Shown here piece after piece: positions 26,707 to 34,166 of a stretch of DNA of 64,000 nt; within the stretch, counting starts at the first letter, position 1; every line of letters begins with the position of its first letter. A program made the translations under genes and the position numbers. The notes beneath the pieces are model-generated. The model did not search any database and was not told where the DNA came from. It saw only the letters and a list, made by a program, of their open reading frames with translations. The stretch spans positions 1,229,389 to 1,293,388 of the forward strand of contig NZ_KI912266.1 in the NCBI RefSeq assembly GCF_000235425.2, in the 5' to 3' direction. Source of the stretch: Pseudofrankia saprophytica. Lineage in GTDB: Bacteria > Actinomycetota > Actinomycetes > Frankiales > Frankiaceae.

Positions 26707-26735
26707 AACATAGGCCGCGGGTGGCACTATGTCCA
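26707..26735 (-). promoter_or_regulatory. Promoter of the ssu leader/operon
   Basis: On the minus strand: TGGACA (-35, five of six to TTGACA), a 17-nt spacer, and TATGTT (-10). The predicted transcription start coincides with the A of the leader-peptide ATG at 26700, so the mRNA would be leaderless. Confidence 0.7.
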
Positions 26736-27038
26736 CAATTTCCGTTGAGAATATTGAGTTACCGACCAGCGCGACGGGCGGCAGGCGATCGATCGTCGAT
26801 TGCGCGCCCCGGTCGACACGGCGAGTGGCATGGATGCCGCCGACGGTCATCGAACGGCCGCGGCCGATGGTCCGAACTGGCCACATATCGCCTGGGCCGT
26901 GGGGTGTTCCGGCGGAAGCCGCGACGGACCGGGCCGGCTGGGGCGATCCTGGTTGTCAGGAGCGCGGCGATCCGTGGACTAAATACACCCCATTCCGATC
27001 GTTGAAGTCGAGAAAGTAAGCCATGAGAGAGGCCCGAG
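26736..27038. other. Divergent intergenic region before the monooxygenase gene
   Basis: Lies between the ssu promoter and the plus-strand monooxygenase. An AT-rich start (TTGAGAATATTGAG near 26755) and a TAAATA near 26980 may be promoter parts, but I cannot fix one. GAGAGAGG before 27039 is the likely ribosome binding site. A 96-codon frame from 26729 is not convincing. Confidence 0.4.
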
Positions 27039-28424
27039 ATGAGCAAGCCGATCAAGCAGGTCCACCTGGCGGCGCACTTTCCCGGCGTGAACAACACCAC
27101 TGTATGGAGTGACCCGGACGCTGGCAGCCACATCGAGTTCGCCTCGTTCCGCCACCTCGCGCAGACCGCCGAGCGGGGCAAGTTCGACTTCTTCTTCCTG
27201 GCCGAGGGGCTGCGGCTGCGCGAGCAGAACGGGCTGATCTACGACCTGGACGTCGTCGGCCGCCCGGACACGTTCACCGTGCTCGCCGCGCTCGCCGCCG
27301 TCACCGATCGCATCGGCCTGACGGGCACGATCAACTCGACCTTCAACGAGCCCTACGAGGTCGCCCGGCAGTTCGCCAGCCTGGATCACCTCTCCGGCGG
27401 CCGCACGGCCTGGAACGTCGTCACCTCCTGGGACGCGTTCACCGGCGAGAACTTCCGCCGGGGCGGCTACCTCCCGCAGGAGGAGCGCTACGCCCGGGCC
27501 AGGGCGTTCCTGACGACGGCGCTCGAGCTGGTCGACTCCTGGACGGGTGACGAGATCGTCGCCGACCGGGACACGGGCCAGTTCCTGAGCCGACCGCTGC
27601 CGGGCACGTTCGACCACCACGACCCGTACTTCGACATCTCCGGCCACTTCAACGTGCCGCGCGGCCCGCAGGGACGCCCGGTCATCTTCCAGGCCGGCGA
27701 CTCCGAGGAGGGCCGCGAGTTCGCCGCGGCCAGCGCGGACGCGATCTTCACCGGCCACGCGACCCTCGAGGCCGGGCAGGCGTTCTACGCCGACGTGAAG
27801 GGACGCCTGGCCCGCTACGGGCGTGCGCCCGAGTCGCTGCTGGTGCTGCCCGCGGCGACGTTCGTGCTCGGCGACACCGACGCCGAGGCGGCCGAGCTGG
27901 CCCACGAGGTCCGGCGCAGGCAGGTCAGCGGCCAGACGGCCATCAAGTTCCTCGAGCAGTTGTGGAACCGCGACCTGTCCGACCACGACCCCGACGGCCC
28001 CCTGCCCGCGTTCGATCCCGTCGTCGGGGAGAACACCGTCGCGCGTGGCCGGGCGAGCGTGCGGATGTTCCGCGACCCGATCGCCATCGCCGCCCAGTGG
28101 CGGGCGCTCGCGGAGGCCAAGAACCTCACCAGCCGAGAGCTGATCATCGAGGTGACCGGGCGACAGACGTTTGTCGGCTCGCCGACGACCGTGGCGACGG
28201 CGATCAACGACCTGGTCCAGGCGGACGCGTCAGACGGCTTCATCCTCGTCCCGCACGTCACCCCGGGCGGGCTGGACCTCCTGGTGGACACCGTCGTGCC
28301 GCTGCTACAGGAGCGCGGCGTCTACCGGGCCGACTACGAGGGCACGACCCTGCGCGATCACCTCGGGCTCCCCCCGCTCGACACGCCGGCGTCGGCCTCC
28401 GCGCGCGGCCGAGCCGTGGTGTAG
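27039..28424 (+). CDS. NtaA/SnaA/DszA-family flavin-dependent monooxygenase
   Basis: 461 residues, luciferase-like family using FMNH2. Characteristic segments: AAHFPGVNNTTVW, FDFFFLAEGLRLRE, LTGTINSTFNEPYEVARQFA, GRTAWNVVTSWD (the NtaA/DszA hallmark), GGYLPQEERYARA and GRPVIFQAGDSEEGREFAA. Relatives oxidise nitrilotriacetate, dibenzothiophene sulfone, dimethyl sulfide or pristinamycin intermediates. Its place opposite the ssu operon and near a flavin reductase suggests an organosulfur substrate (inference). GAGAGAGGCCCGAG precedes the ATG. Confidence 0.88.
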   Translation: MSKPIKQVHLAAHFPGVNNTTVWSDPDAGSHIEFASFRHLAQTAERGKFDFFFLAEGLRLREQNGLIYDLDVVGRPDTFTVLAALAAVTDRIGLTGTINSTFNEPYEVARQFASLDHLSGGRTAWNVVTSWDAFTGENFRRGGYLPQEERYARARAFLTTALELVDSWTGDEIVADRDTGQFLSRPLPGTFDHHDPYFDISGHFNVPRGPQGRPVIFQAGDSEEGREFAAASADAIFTGHATLEAGQAFYADVKGRLARYGRAPESLLVLPAATFVLGDTDAEAAELAHEVRRRQVSGQTAIKFLEQLWNRDLSDHDPDGPLPAFDPVVGENTVARGRASVRMFRDPIAIAAQWRALAEAKNLTSRELIIEVTGRQTFVGSPTTVATAINDLVQADASDGFILVPHVTPGGLDLLVDTVVPLLQERGVYRADYEGTTLRDHLGLPPLDTPASASARGRAVV

Positions 28425-28487
28425 TGCGACCCCCGAAGGTGGGTGTCGTGGCCGGGCTACGATCATGCGTCAGAGGCGAGCCGGGGG

Positions 28488-29306
28488 GTGAGGACGACGC
28501 GGCCTGACTTCGTCGTCGCCGCCCCGCCCGAGACGGGCGGAACGCGGCTCGTCGCCGTGCTCGCGCGCCATCCCGGCCTGCGGCTCACCGAGCCGCGGCA
28601 GGTGCCGGTGGGAGCACCGGCCGGCGACGTCTGGGGTACCGACGGCGACGTCTGGGGTACCGACGGAGTGACCGGCGTCGCGGACGGGCGGGCGGCGGGG
28701 GGTCGCCAGGGCGTGCTGGCGCCATACCTGCTCGCGGACTTCACGGCGCAGCGGCGGCTACACGAGTGCACGGCCTACCCGCGGCTGTTGGTGGCGCTGC
28801 GCGATCCGGTCGACCGGGCGTACGCCGCCTGGCGGCGCGCGCGGGCCACCGGCGCCGAGCCGTTGGCCGACTTCGTCGCGGCGCTGCTCGCCGAGCCGGA
28901 GCGTGCCAGTGCCGGCTCCGGCTGGACATGGCGCTACGCCGAGCTGGGCCGCTACGGCGACCAGCTGAGAAGGTTGTACACGCTGTACAGCCCCGGTCAG
29001 GTGCTGCTCGTGCACTATCCGGACCTGATCGCCGGGCCGGGCGCCGTCTTCCATCGGGCCTGCGGCTTCCTCGATGTCCGCGAGGGTGCGGCTCCCGACG
29101 CGCGCGTCGGGCTCGACGCCGCGGCCGGGCCGGCCGGCGAGCCCGGCCAGCCGGACGACCGCCCGCCGCCCGAGCTGCGCGCGCGGGTCGTCGACCTGTT
29201 CGCGGAGGACATCCGCCTGCTGGAGTCGGTGACCCACCGCTCGTTCGACGCGTGGCTCACGCCGTCCGGCGAGTCGGCCCCCGTCGCCCGCGGCGCGGAC
29301 GCCTGA
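28488..29306 (+). CDS. Sulfotransferase-like protein
   Basis: About 272 residues from GTG 28488, after AGCCGGGGG. The N-terminal PPETGGTRL is in the place of the PAPS 5'-phosphosulfate loop, and LRDPVDRAYAAWRRAR (about 104-119) matches the 3'-phosphate motif of PAPS sulfotransferases. QVLLVHYPDLIAGP is also typical. The loop lacks the usual Lys (E in its place), so activity is uncertain. A perfect tandem repeat of seven residues, GDVWGTD twice (46-59), interrupts the region after the first helix. It follows the monooxygenase by ~60 nt. Confidence 0.72.
   Translation: MRTTRPDFVVAAPPETGGTRLVAVLARHPGLRLTEPRQVPVGAPAGDVWGTDGDVWGTDGVTGVADGRAAGGRQGVLAPYLLADFTAQRRLHECTAYPRLLVALRDPVDRAYAAWRRARATGAEPLADFVAALLAEPERASAGSGWTWRYAELGRYGDQLRRLYTLYSPGQVLLVHYPDLIAGPGAVFHRACGFLDVREGAAPDARVGLDAAAGPAGEPGQPDDRPPPELRARVVDLFAEDIRLLESVTHRSFDAWLTPSGESAPVARGADA
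28622..28663 (+). repeat. 21-bp tandem duplication in the sulfotransferase gene
   Basis: Two copies of a 21-bp unit (GGCGACGTCTGGGGTACCGAC and a repeat) encode GDVWGTD twice in frame. Looks like a recent slippage duplication. Confidence 0.75.
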
Positions 29307-29389
29307 CCGCGCGGCCCCGGCGGTCGAGGCCCACGGTCCGCGCGTCACCAGGACAGTCGCGGGCCGCGTGGCCGGGTAACGTCCCCAGC

Positions 29390-29749
29390 GTGGAGGCGAA
29401 CGCTACGACGAGCCAGGGCGCCGGCGCGGTGGGCCGGGAGCCGAACGGCCCCTCGGAGACGCCCGCGCGGCCGGACGGCCCGCCGCCTCAGCCGGACGAC
29501 GGCGCGGGCGGTCTCGCTCCCCTGCCGCAGGACGGGGTCGTTCCCGTCGCGGTCGGCACGATGGTGTGGCTGGTGGCACTGATCGTCATGCTGCCGTTCA
29601 CCGGCGACCTGCGCGCGGACGGACACCTGTGGTGGCTGGCCACGGCGGCCTGCGGCTTCGGCCTCGGCCTGCTCGGCCTGGTCATCGTCATCCGGCGCCG
29701 CAACCGCCTCCGCGACGCTCGCGAGAGCTCGCCGCGCCCTGACGCCTGA
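29390..29749 (+). CDS. DUF2530 small membrane protein
   Basis: About 119 residues from GTG 29390. A ~50-residue Pro/Gly/Asp-rich N-terminus is followed by two membrane helices (VGTMVWLVALIVMLPF and WWLATAACGFGLGLLGLVIV) and a basic tail RRRNRLRDARES. This is the DUF2530 actinobacterial layout. TAACGT lies seven bases before the GTG, so the message may be leaderless. The larger open frame from 28766 in this frame is a shadow of the sulfotransferase gene. Confidence 0.75.
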   Translation: MEANATTSQGAGAVGREPNGPSETPARPDGPPPQPDDGAGGLAPLPQDGVVPVAVGTMVWLVALIVMLPFTGDLRADGHLWWLATAACGFGLGLLGLVIVIRRRNRLRDARESSPRPDA

Positions 29750-29817
29750 CCGCTCCGTGGCTCTCTGACGCCTGAACCGTTCCGCCGCGCGCTGACGCCT
29801 GAACCGCTCCGCGGCCG
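29739..29817 (+). repeat. Three tandem ~26-bp repeats
   Basis: CTGACGCCTGAACCGTTCCG-like units start at 29739, 29765 and 29792 (spacing 26 and 27). The first overlaps the end of DUF2530, and the array ends about 35 bp before the IS110 right end. Confidence 0.6.
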
Positions 29818-29884
29818 GCCGGGGCGTCTTCGCGCGCCGGTCCGCGCCGCTGATTCGAAAACTCAGTGAGTCGGCCCCGTTTCG

Positions 29885-31144
29885 TCACCCAGGTGCCGGA
29901 ACGGGGGCGGGCTGGAGGGTGACGTGGTAGCCGAGTTGGCCGAGCTGGTCGACGAGTCGGCGGGCGGTGCGGGCCTTGCCGCGGTCGTCGAGGCGGTTGA
30001 TGAAGTGGTCGGGGCCGAGGTCCTGGTAGGGCAGGTCGGTGGTGAGCATGTGCCAGACGGAGATGAGAACGGAGTGGCCGACAGCGACCAGTGCTCGTTT
30101 CTTGCCGCGGCGGGCGGCGATCCGCCGGTAACGGGCCGCGAGGTAGGTCCCCTTCGTGCGGCCGGCCGAGACGGCGACCTGGCCGAGGGCGGCCTTGAGC
30201 CAGGGGTCGCCGTGGCGGGTCGGCCCGTTGCGGGCGGTGGCTCCGGACTGGTTGTTGCCCGGGCACATCCCTGCCCAGGACGCCAGCGCGGCGGCCGAGG
30301 GGAACCGGGCCGGGTCGGCGCCGATCTCGGCGAGGATGACCTGCGCGGTGCGCCGGCTCGCGCCGGGCACGGTCTCGATCAGGTCGAGCTGGCGGCGAAA
30401 GGGACGGACCTGTTCGTCGATCTGGGCATCGAGGCGTGCCTCGGTGGCGCGGCAGGCATCGATCCGGTCGAGCATCGTGCGGGCGATGAACGCGTGATGC
30501 TCGTTGAAGTTGCCACTGAGCGCGTCGGCGAGGATGGTCCGCTTGCGGCGCATGGAGCCCAGCGCGAGCTCGGCCAGCACCTGGCCGTCGCGTTCACCGG
30601 CGATCAGCGCCTCGAGCATCGCGCGGGCGGAGACCCCGAGCAGGTCGGAGACGACCAGGGACAGCTTGACTCCGGCATCCTCAAGGAGCTTCTCGAGCCG
30701 CTGGGCTTCCCGGGTCCGCTCCCGGACGATCTCGGTGCGATAGCGGGTCAGGTCCCGCAGCTGACGGATCGGCTCCGGGGGCACGAACGAGGGACGGACC
30801 AGGCCGTGCTCGACGAGCCGGCAGATCCACTCGGAGTCCAGCACGTCGGTCTTACGCCCGGGGACGGACTTCATGTGCCGGGCATTGAGCAGCCAGCACT
30901 CCAGGTCGTGTTCGAGCAGGTAGAACACCGGCTTCCAGTAGGAGCCGGTCGCCTCCATCCCGACCACCGTGACCCGTTCGGCGAGCAGCCAGTCCCGCAT
31001 CACCAGTAGATCCCGGGTCATCGTCGAGAACGTCCGGACCTCGCTCTTCCTACGTCGGCCCGCCCCCGGCAGCCGGACGCAGACCTTCACGTCGCCCTTG
31101 CTGATGTCGATGCCCGCGCACCGCTCATGCACCACGTCGTCCAC
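29885..31144 (-). CDS. IS110-family DEDD transposase
   Basis: 419 residues, full length. RuvC-like DEDD domain at the N-terminus: AGIDISKGDVKV (Asp13), GMEATGSYW and GRKTDVLDSEW. The C-terminal transposase_20 domain has TVPGASRRTAQVILAEIG, ASWAGMCPGNNQSGATARNG (with the catalytic Ser context), and HGDPWLKAALGQ. No stop or frameshift, so it may be active. GGGAGG precedes the GTG start. The ~195 nt upstream is the candidate guide RNA region. Confidence 0.95.
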   Translation of the reverse strand: MDDVVHERCAGIDISKGDVKVCVRLPGAGRRRKSEVRTFSTMTRDLLVMRDWLLAERVTVVGMEATGSYWKPVFYLLEHDLECWLLNARHMKSVPGRKTDVLDSEWICRLVEHGLVRPSFVPPEPIRQLRDLTRYRTEIVRERTREAQRLEKLLEDAGVKLSLVVSDLLGVSARAMLEALIAGERDGQVLAELALGSMRRKRTILADALSGNFNEHHAFIARTMLDRIDACRATEARLDAQIDEQVRPFRRQLDLIETVPGASRRTAQVILAEIGADPARFPSAAALASWAGMCPGNNQSGATARNGPTRHGDPWLKAALGQVAVSAGRTKGTYLAARYRRIAARRGKKRALVAVGHSVLISVWHMLTTDLPYQDLGPDHFINRLDDRGKARTARRLVDQLGQLGYHVTLQPAPVPAPG

Positions 31145-31340
31145 GTGGCACCTCCCGCCTGGTCCCGACCGGGGCGGACCGCCCGGCGGGGATCTACCAG
31201 GTCAAGAGTCTGATTCACGTGCTCGAGGCAACAGTTCCGGGTGCCTGTCGATCAGATCCCCAGCGTCCTACTAACCCACGGGCTCCGGAACGCGCCAAGG
31301 CGGCACGACGTCAGCCAGACGATCCACAGACAGTTTTCAC
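31145..31340 (-). ncRNA. Candidate bridge RNA in the IS110 left end
   Basis: IS110-group elements such as IS621 make a ~180-nt bridge RNA from the non-coding end upstream of the recombinase. Here that end is about 195 nt. It can form a stem TCTGAT/ATCAGA (31256-31251 with 31214-31209), with an internal loop and a second stem AGGCA/TGCCT (31246-31242 with 31230-31226), the stem-internal-loop form expected. The 7-mer CGATCAG just outside the border (31342-31348) recurs inside (31249-31255). Not shown to be transcribed. Confidence 0.4.
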
Positions 31341-31348
31341 CCGATCAG

Positions 31349-31367
31349 GGTGCGCCGTCAGGCGCAC
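31349..31367 (-). terminator. Hairpin after the flavin reductase gene
   Basis: GTGCGCC and GGCGCAC pair (7 bp, 4-nt loop) shortly after the flavin reductase stop, outside the IS border. Likely the original terminator of this transcript. Confidence 0.45.
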
Positions 31368-31373
31368 GGGCTA

Positions 31374-32012
31374 CTAACCCTCGGGAGCCGGGTCTGACCC
31401 GGGTGCCTCGTTCCGCGCGAGCGCCTCGGAGATCGTGCCGTAACGGCCGTCGTGGTACAGGAGCGGCTCGTCCGTCCGGTCGATCCGACTGTCCACCACC
31501 TCGGCGACGACGAGGTAGCTCTCGCCGGCCGCGATCCGATGCTCGATCCTCGCCCGCAGCCACACGGCCGCGTCGGACAGCACCGGCTCGCCGGTCGGCA
31601 GGGTGCGCCAGCGGACCGGCGGCGCGAACCGGTCGACGCCGCTCGTCGCGAACCGGCGCGCGATCTCCTCATGATCGGACGAGAGCAGGTGCACCACCAG
31701 CGTCTCGGCGGCCAGCATCGCGGGCGCGCTCGACGACGTGGCCGACAGCGACAACGACAGCAGCGGCGGCGCGGCCGACAGCGACGTGACCGACGTCGCG
31801 GTGAACCCCACCGGGCCGGCGGGCCCGGTCAGGGTGACGACCGCGACACCGGCCGCGTGCCGGCGGAAGACCTGCCGTAGCGCCCCCGCGTCGACGGTGG
31901 GCGCGGCCCCCGGCGCGCGGCGGCCCAGCACCACCGGCCGTGGCTCCCGGGCCGTGTCCGGCACCTCGGCCAGTGCTGGGTCGACATCCGCGAGGAAGTC
32001 CGCGTCCGTCAT
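31374..32012 (-). CDS. Flavin reductase (HpaC-like domain)
   Basis: About 212 residues from ATG 32012 (MTDADFLADV). Flavin reductase-like split-barrel domain from ~55: LRQVFRRHAAGVAVVTL, GFTATSVTSLSAAPPLLSLSL, then the LLYHDGRYGTI end. Makes FMNH2 with NAD(P)H, the partner that SsuD and the NtaA-like enzyme need. An upstream GTG at 32048 lies inside a hairpin and is less likely. The IS110 element is inserted just downstream. Confidence 0.88.
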   Translation of the reverse strand: MTDADFLADVDPALAEVPDTAREPRPVVLGRRAPGAAPTVDAGALRQVFRRHAAGVAVVTLTGPAGPVGFTATSVTSLSAAPPLLSLSLSATSSSAPAMLAAETLVVHLLSSDHEEIARRFATSGVDRFAPPVRWRTLPTGEPVLSDAAVWLRARIEHRIAAGESYLVVAEVVDSRIDRTDEPLLYHDGRYGTISEALARNEAPGSDPAPEG

Positions 32013-32042
32013 CGGGTGCCCCACCAGCCCTTCCCCGCCGAC

Positions 32043-32072
32043 GGCCACGCGAGGGCGAGGCCTCGCGTGGCC
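32043..32072 (-). promoter_or_regulatory. 5'-UTR hairpin of the flavin reductase gene
   Basis: GGCCACGCGAGG and its exact complement (12 bp) with a 6-nt loop, 31 nt before the chosen ATG. Could be a terminator of the upstream regulator gene or a translational control element. Confidence 0.5.
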
Positions 32073-32228
32073 GGAGGGCTCTCGGCGAACTCCGTCGACG
32101 GATTCACGTCTCTACCCAACAGTTCCCGCCGCCACCATGCAGCCAGAACTCGAGGTGATTTGGACCAGGATCACGCGGATGGGGCCGGTACGGCGGCACC
32201 GAGGCCACCGTCCCGGCCCACCGCGCCG

Positions 32229-32822
32229 TCAGCCGAGCCTGTCGGCCGCGGCGGGACGGTAGCGATAGCCGACCCGGCGGACGGTCTCGATCCGGAATCG
32301 GTGCTCGGTTCCGAGCTTGCGGCGCAGCCGGGTCACCAGCACGTCGACGGTGCGCCCGGCCTGGCCGGGGTCGTCGTCGACGTGGTGTCCCCAGACGTGG
32401 CGAAGCAGCGCCGCCCGTGAGTACACCCGGCCGGGGTGGCGGACCAGGAAGTCGAGCACCTCGAACTCGAGGTACGTGAGGTCCAGCAGCTCACCGTCGA
32501 GCCAGGCAGCCCAGGCGGACCGGTCGACCGTGAGCCCGCCGCGCCCGCCCGACGCCCCGGCCGGGCCGAACGGGCTGCCGCCGGCTCCCGACGTGGCCGC
32601 TGCGGCCCCGGTCACCGCGCGCACGGCGACGGGGGCGCGATGGAGCTGGCGAAGGTCGAAGCGCTCGGCGGGGCCGCCCGGCGCACCGGCCCGGGCACGT
32701 GCCCCGGCCCCGGTGGGCTCGTCCGGCGCGCCCGCCGGACGGCGGACGGTATGGATGGTCGCGAGCGCGGGCACCCGCGGCGAGGTCGGAGGCGCGGGGA
32801 CGGTGGCGGGCTGCGGCGGCAT
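32229..32822 (-). CDS. OmpR-type winged-helix regulator without receiver domain
   Basis: 197 residues. The C-terminal ~95 residues are an OmpR/PhoB DNA-binding domain (LDLTYLEFEVLDFLVRHPGR, then LLRHVWGHH and RTVDVLVTRLRRKLG...IETVRRVGYRYRP). The N-terminal ~100 residues are Ala/Pro/Gly-rich and lack the receiver fold, so there is no phosphorylation site. Preceded by a Cys leader peptide and followed by the flavin reductase gene, so it probably controls the sulfur genes (inference). Confidence 0.82.
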   Translation of the reverse strand: MPPQPATVPAPPTSPRVPALATIHTVRRPAGAPDEPTGAGARARAGAPGGPAERFDLRQLHRAPVAVRAVTGAAAATSGAGGSPFGPAGASGGRGGLTVDRSAWAAWLDGELLDLTYLEFEVLDFLVRHPGRVYSRAALLRHVWGHHVDDDPGQAGRTVDVLVTRLRRKLGTEHRFRIETVRRVGYRYRPAAADRLG

Positions 32823-33096
32823 GTGGATCTCCTCAGGCAGGGCGGCGCGGGACGAGCGGCGGCGTGACGATGGCTGCGCCGGTGGGGTCGGCTCGAAGCG
32901 GGGATGGCTCGAAGCTGGGACGGACCTGCGCCGGCCGGGGGCGGTGACCTCGTGCTCGCCGCCGGCTTCGTCGACGGGCGCGGCGAGGAGGTCTGGTTCG
33001 CGACCGGTCTGGCGGCGCGAGGTGGTCGGCCGCGACGCCGGGAGACCGGCGACGCGGGCGAGCGGGGAGTGGCTGGCGGCTAGGGCGACGGGGTCT
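32823..33096 (-). other. Leader region between the Cys leader peptide and the regulator gene
   Basis: About 270 nt without a gene between the leader-peptide stop and the winged-helix gene. GC-rich; likely the place of attenuation, but I could not fix a single convincing terminator/antiterminator pair. Confidence 0.4.
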
Positions 33097-33156
33097 TCAG
33101 CGGACCGGACAGGCCGCGGAGGCGACCCGGAGCAGGTCGATGTAGCCCCTGGTCAC
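33097..33156 (-). CDS. Cysteine-type leader peptide before the regulator gene
   Basis: 19-residue ORF, GTG start: MTRGYIDLLRVASAACPVR. The order aromatic/His-Ile-Asp-Leu-x-Arg-Val-Ala-Ser-Ala-x-Cys is that of the short actinobacterial sulfur leader peptides and closely parallels the ssu leader here (HVDFKRVASSLC). The Cys codon lies four codons before the stop. It precedes the winged-helix regulator and flavin reductase genes on the same strand. Too short for usual gene callers. Confidence 0.7.
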   Translation of the reverse strand: MTRGYIDLLRVASAACPVR

Positions 33157-33237
33157 CAGGTAGGCCGGCTTCAGCACGAAAGCAACGGAAACACACTCGT
33201 AGCGCGGCCGCCAACGTTTTCATGATGTGTTGTAATT

Positions 33238-33267
33238 CACTTTTCAAGTACTTGACTGAACAAAGTG
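33238..33267. promoter_or_regulatory. Palindromic operator candidate
   Basis: A perfect 12-bp palindrome TCAAGTACTTGA (33244-33255) lies inside a wider imperfect inverted repeat CACTTT/AAAGTG, in an unusually AT-rich patch (about 33205-33285). It is about 90 bp upstream of the second Cys leader and downstream of thpR. Fits a dimeric repressor site. Confidence 0.55.
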
Positions 33268-33294
33268 GATTTTTGACCGCTGGGCGAGGTCGAA

Positions 33295-34041
33295 TCAGGC
33301 CCCAACCAGAGGCCACGTGGACTCGACGGTGTAGCGCGGATGAGGGCCCAGCACGCTCCTCACGAGATCGAAATGGTCGACCGTCCACGCCAGTGCCGGC
33401 AGCTCCCCGAGCGCCACCAGCGCCGGTTCCAGGTCGGCGGCGCCCGGCCCCCGCTCCCGTCCGGAGGCGGCTCGGCCGCCACCGTCCTGTCCCGGCCGCC
33501 GGTCGTCGCGCGCCCGCGCCAACGTCAGGTGCGCGCGCAGCGGCCGATCGTCGAGGCCAGCGATCCCGGCCTTGGCCGCCGCGCGCCGAACCCCGGCGGC
33601 CAACGGGGCCAACTCGCCGGTGACGCCCGCCCACAGCACCCGGTGCCCGAACCGGCCCGCCCCCGCCAGCTCCACGGCGACCGGAGGGTGGCGGTGCGCC
33701 ACCCGGCCGAGCCGATCAGCCAGATCCGCGCGCGGCGCGTCGTCGACCGGGCCGAGGAACGCCAATGTCAGATGGATCCGCTCCCGGTCGACCCAGCGCA
33801 GTGCCGGCGCCACTGGCCGGGCCCGACCGACCGCCGCGACCAGCGCCTCGATCACCTCGACCGGCGGTGTGACGGCCACGAACAGCCTCGCCCCGGCCGG
33901 ACGGCCCCCGGACGTCCCGGAGGTGGCGGAGGTGGCGGAGGTCATAGACGTCCGGGAGGTCACAGGAGTCGCGGAAGTCACACCCGAAGGCGGCGCTTCC
34001 CGGGCGAGGCCCCGCCCGGCCGCGGTCGGCTCAGCGGACAT
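33295..34041 (-). CDS. thpR: RNA 2',3'-cyclic phosphodiesterase
   Basis: About 248 residues from ATG 34041; an excellent AAGGAGG ribosome binding site precedes it. 2H phosphoesterase of the LigT/ThpR type: ARLFVAVTPPVEV start, first HLTL motif in RIHLTLAFLG, second in RAHLTLARAR. Opens 2',3'-cyclic ends of RNA; real substrate in the cell unknown. The ~40-residue N-terminal Thr/Ser-rich segment (SATPVTSRTSMTSATSATSG) is an odd low-complexity addition. Confidence 0.87.
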   Translation of the reverse strand: MSAEPTAAGRGLAREAPPSGVTSATPVTSRTSMTSATSATSGTSGGRPAGARLFVAVTPPVEVIEALVAAVGRARPVAPALRWVDRERIHLTLAFLGPVDDAPRADLADRLGRVAHRHPPVAVELAGAGRFGHRVLWAGVTGELAPLAAGVRRAAAKAGIAGLDDRPLRAHLTLARARDDRRPGQDGGGRAASGRERGPGAADLEPALVALGELPALAWTVDHFDLVRSVLGPHPRYTVESTWPLVGA

Positions 34042-34166
34042 CGCGTCCTCCTTGGTCCTCACCCCGGCCGCCAGCGGCCGAAGCGCCCTGCCGCCGCGGG
34101 ATTCGCCGGCATGGCTCGCGCGGAGCGGCCTTCACCGGGCGCCGGGCAGGGGCACTATCTCTAGCC

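Larger units (their letters stand above)
29850..31345 (-). mobile_element. IS110-family insertion sequence, ~1.5 kb
   Basis: Contains one transposase gene with a short distal end and a ~200-bp non-coding proximal end. Short subterminal inverted repeats, GAAAACT at 29857-29863 and AGTTTTC at 31332-31338, suggest the approximate borders. Size and layout fit IS110. Borders are estimates; IS110 elements have no long terminal repeats and usually no target duplication. It sits just downstream of the flavin reductase gene. Confidence 0.6.

Noticed and set aside
26729..27019. Plus-strand ORF (MSTISVENIELP...) as a third leader peptide
   Set aside because: Has RRSIVDCA but not the full leader pattern, and runs on for 60 more codons; overlaps promoter sequence of the opposite strand.
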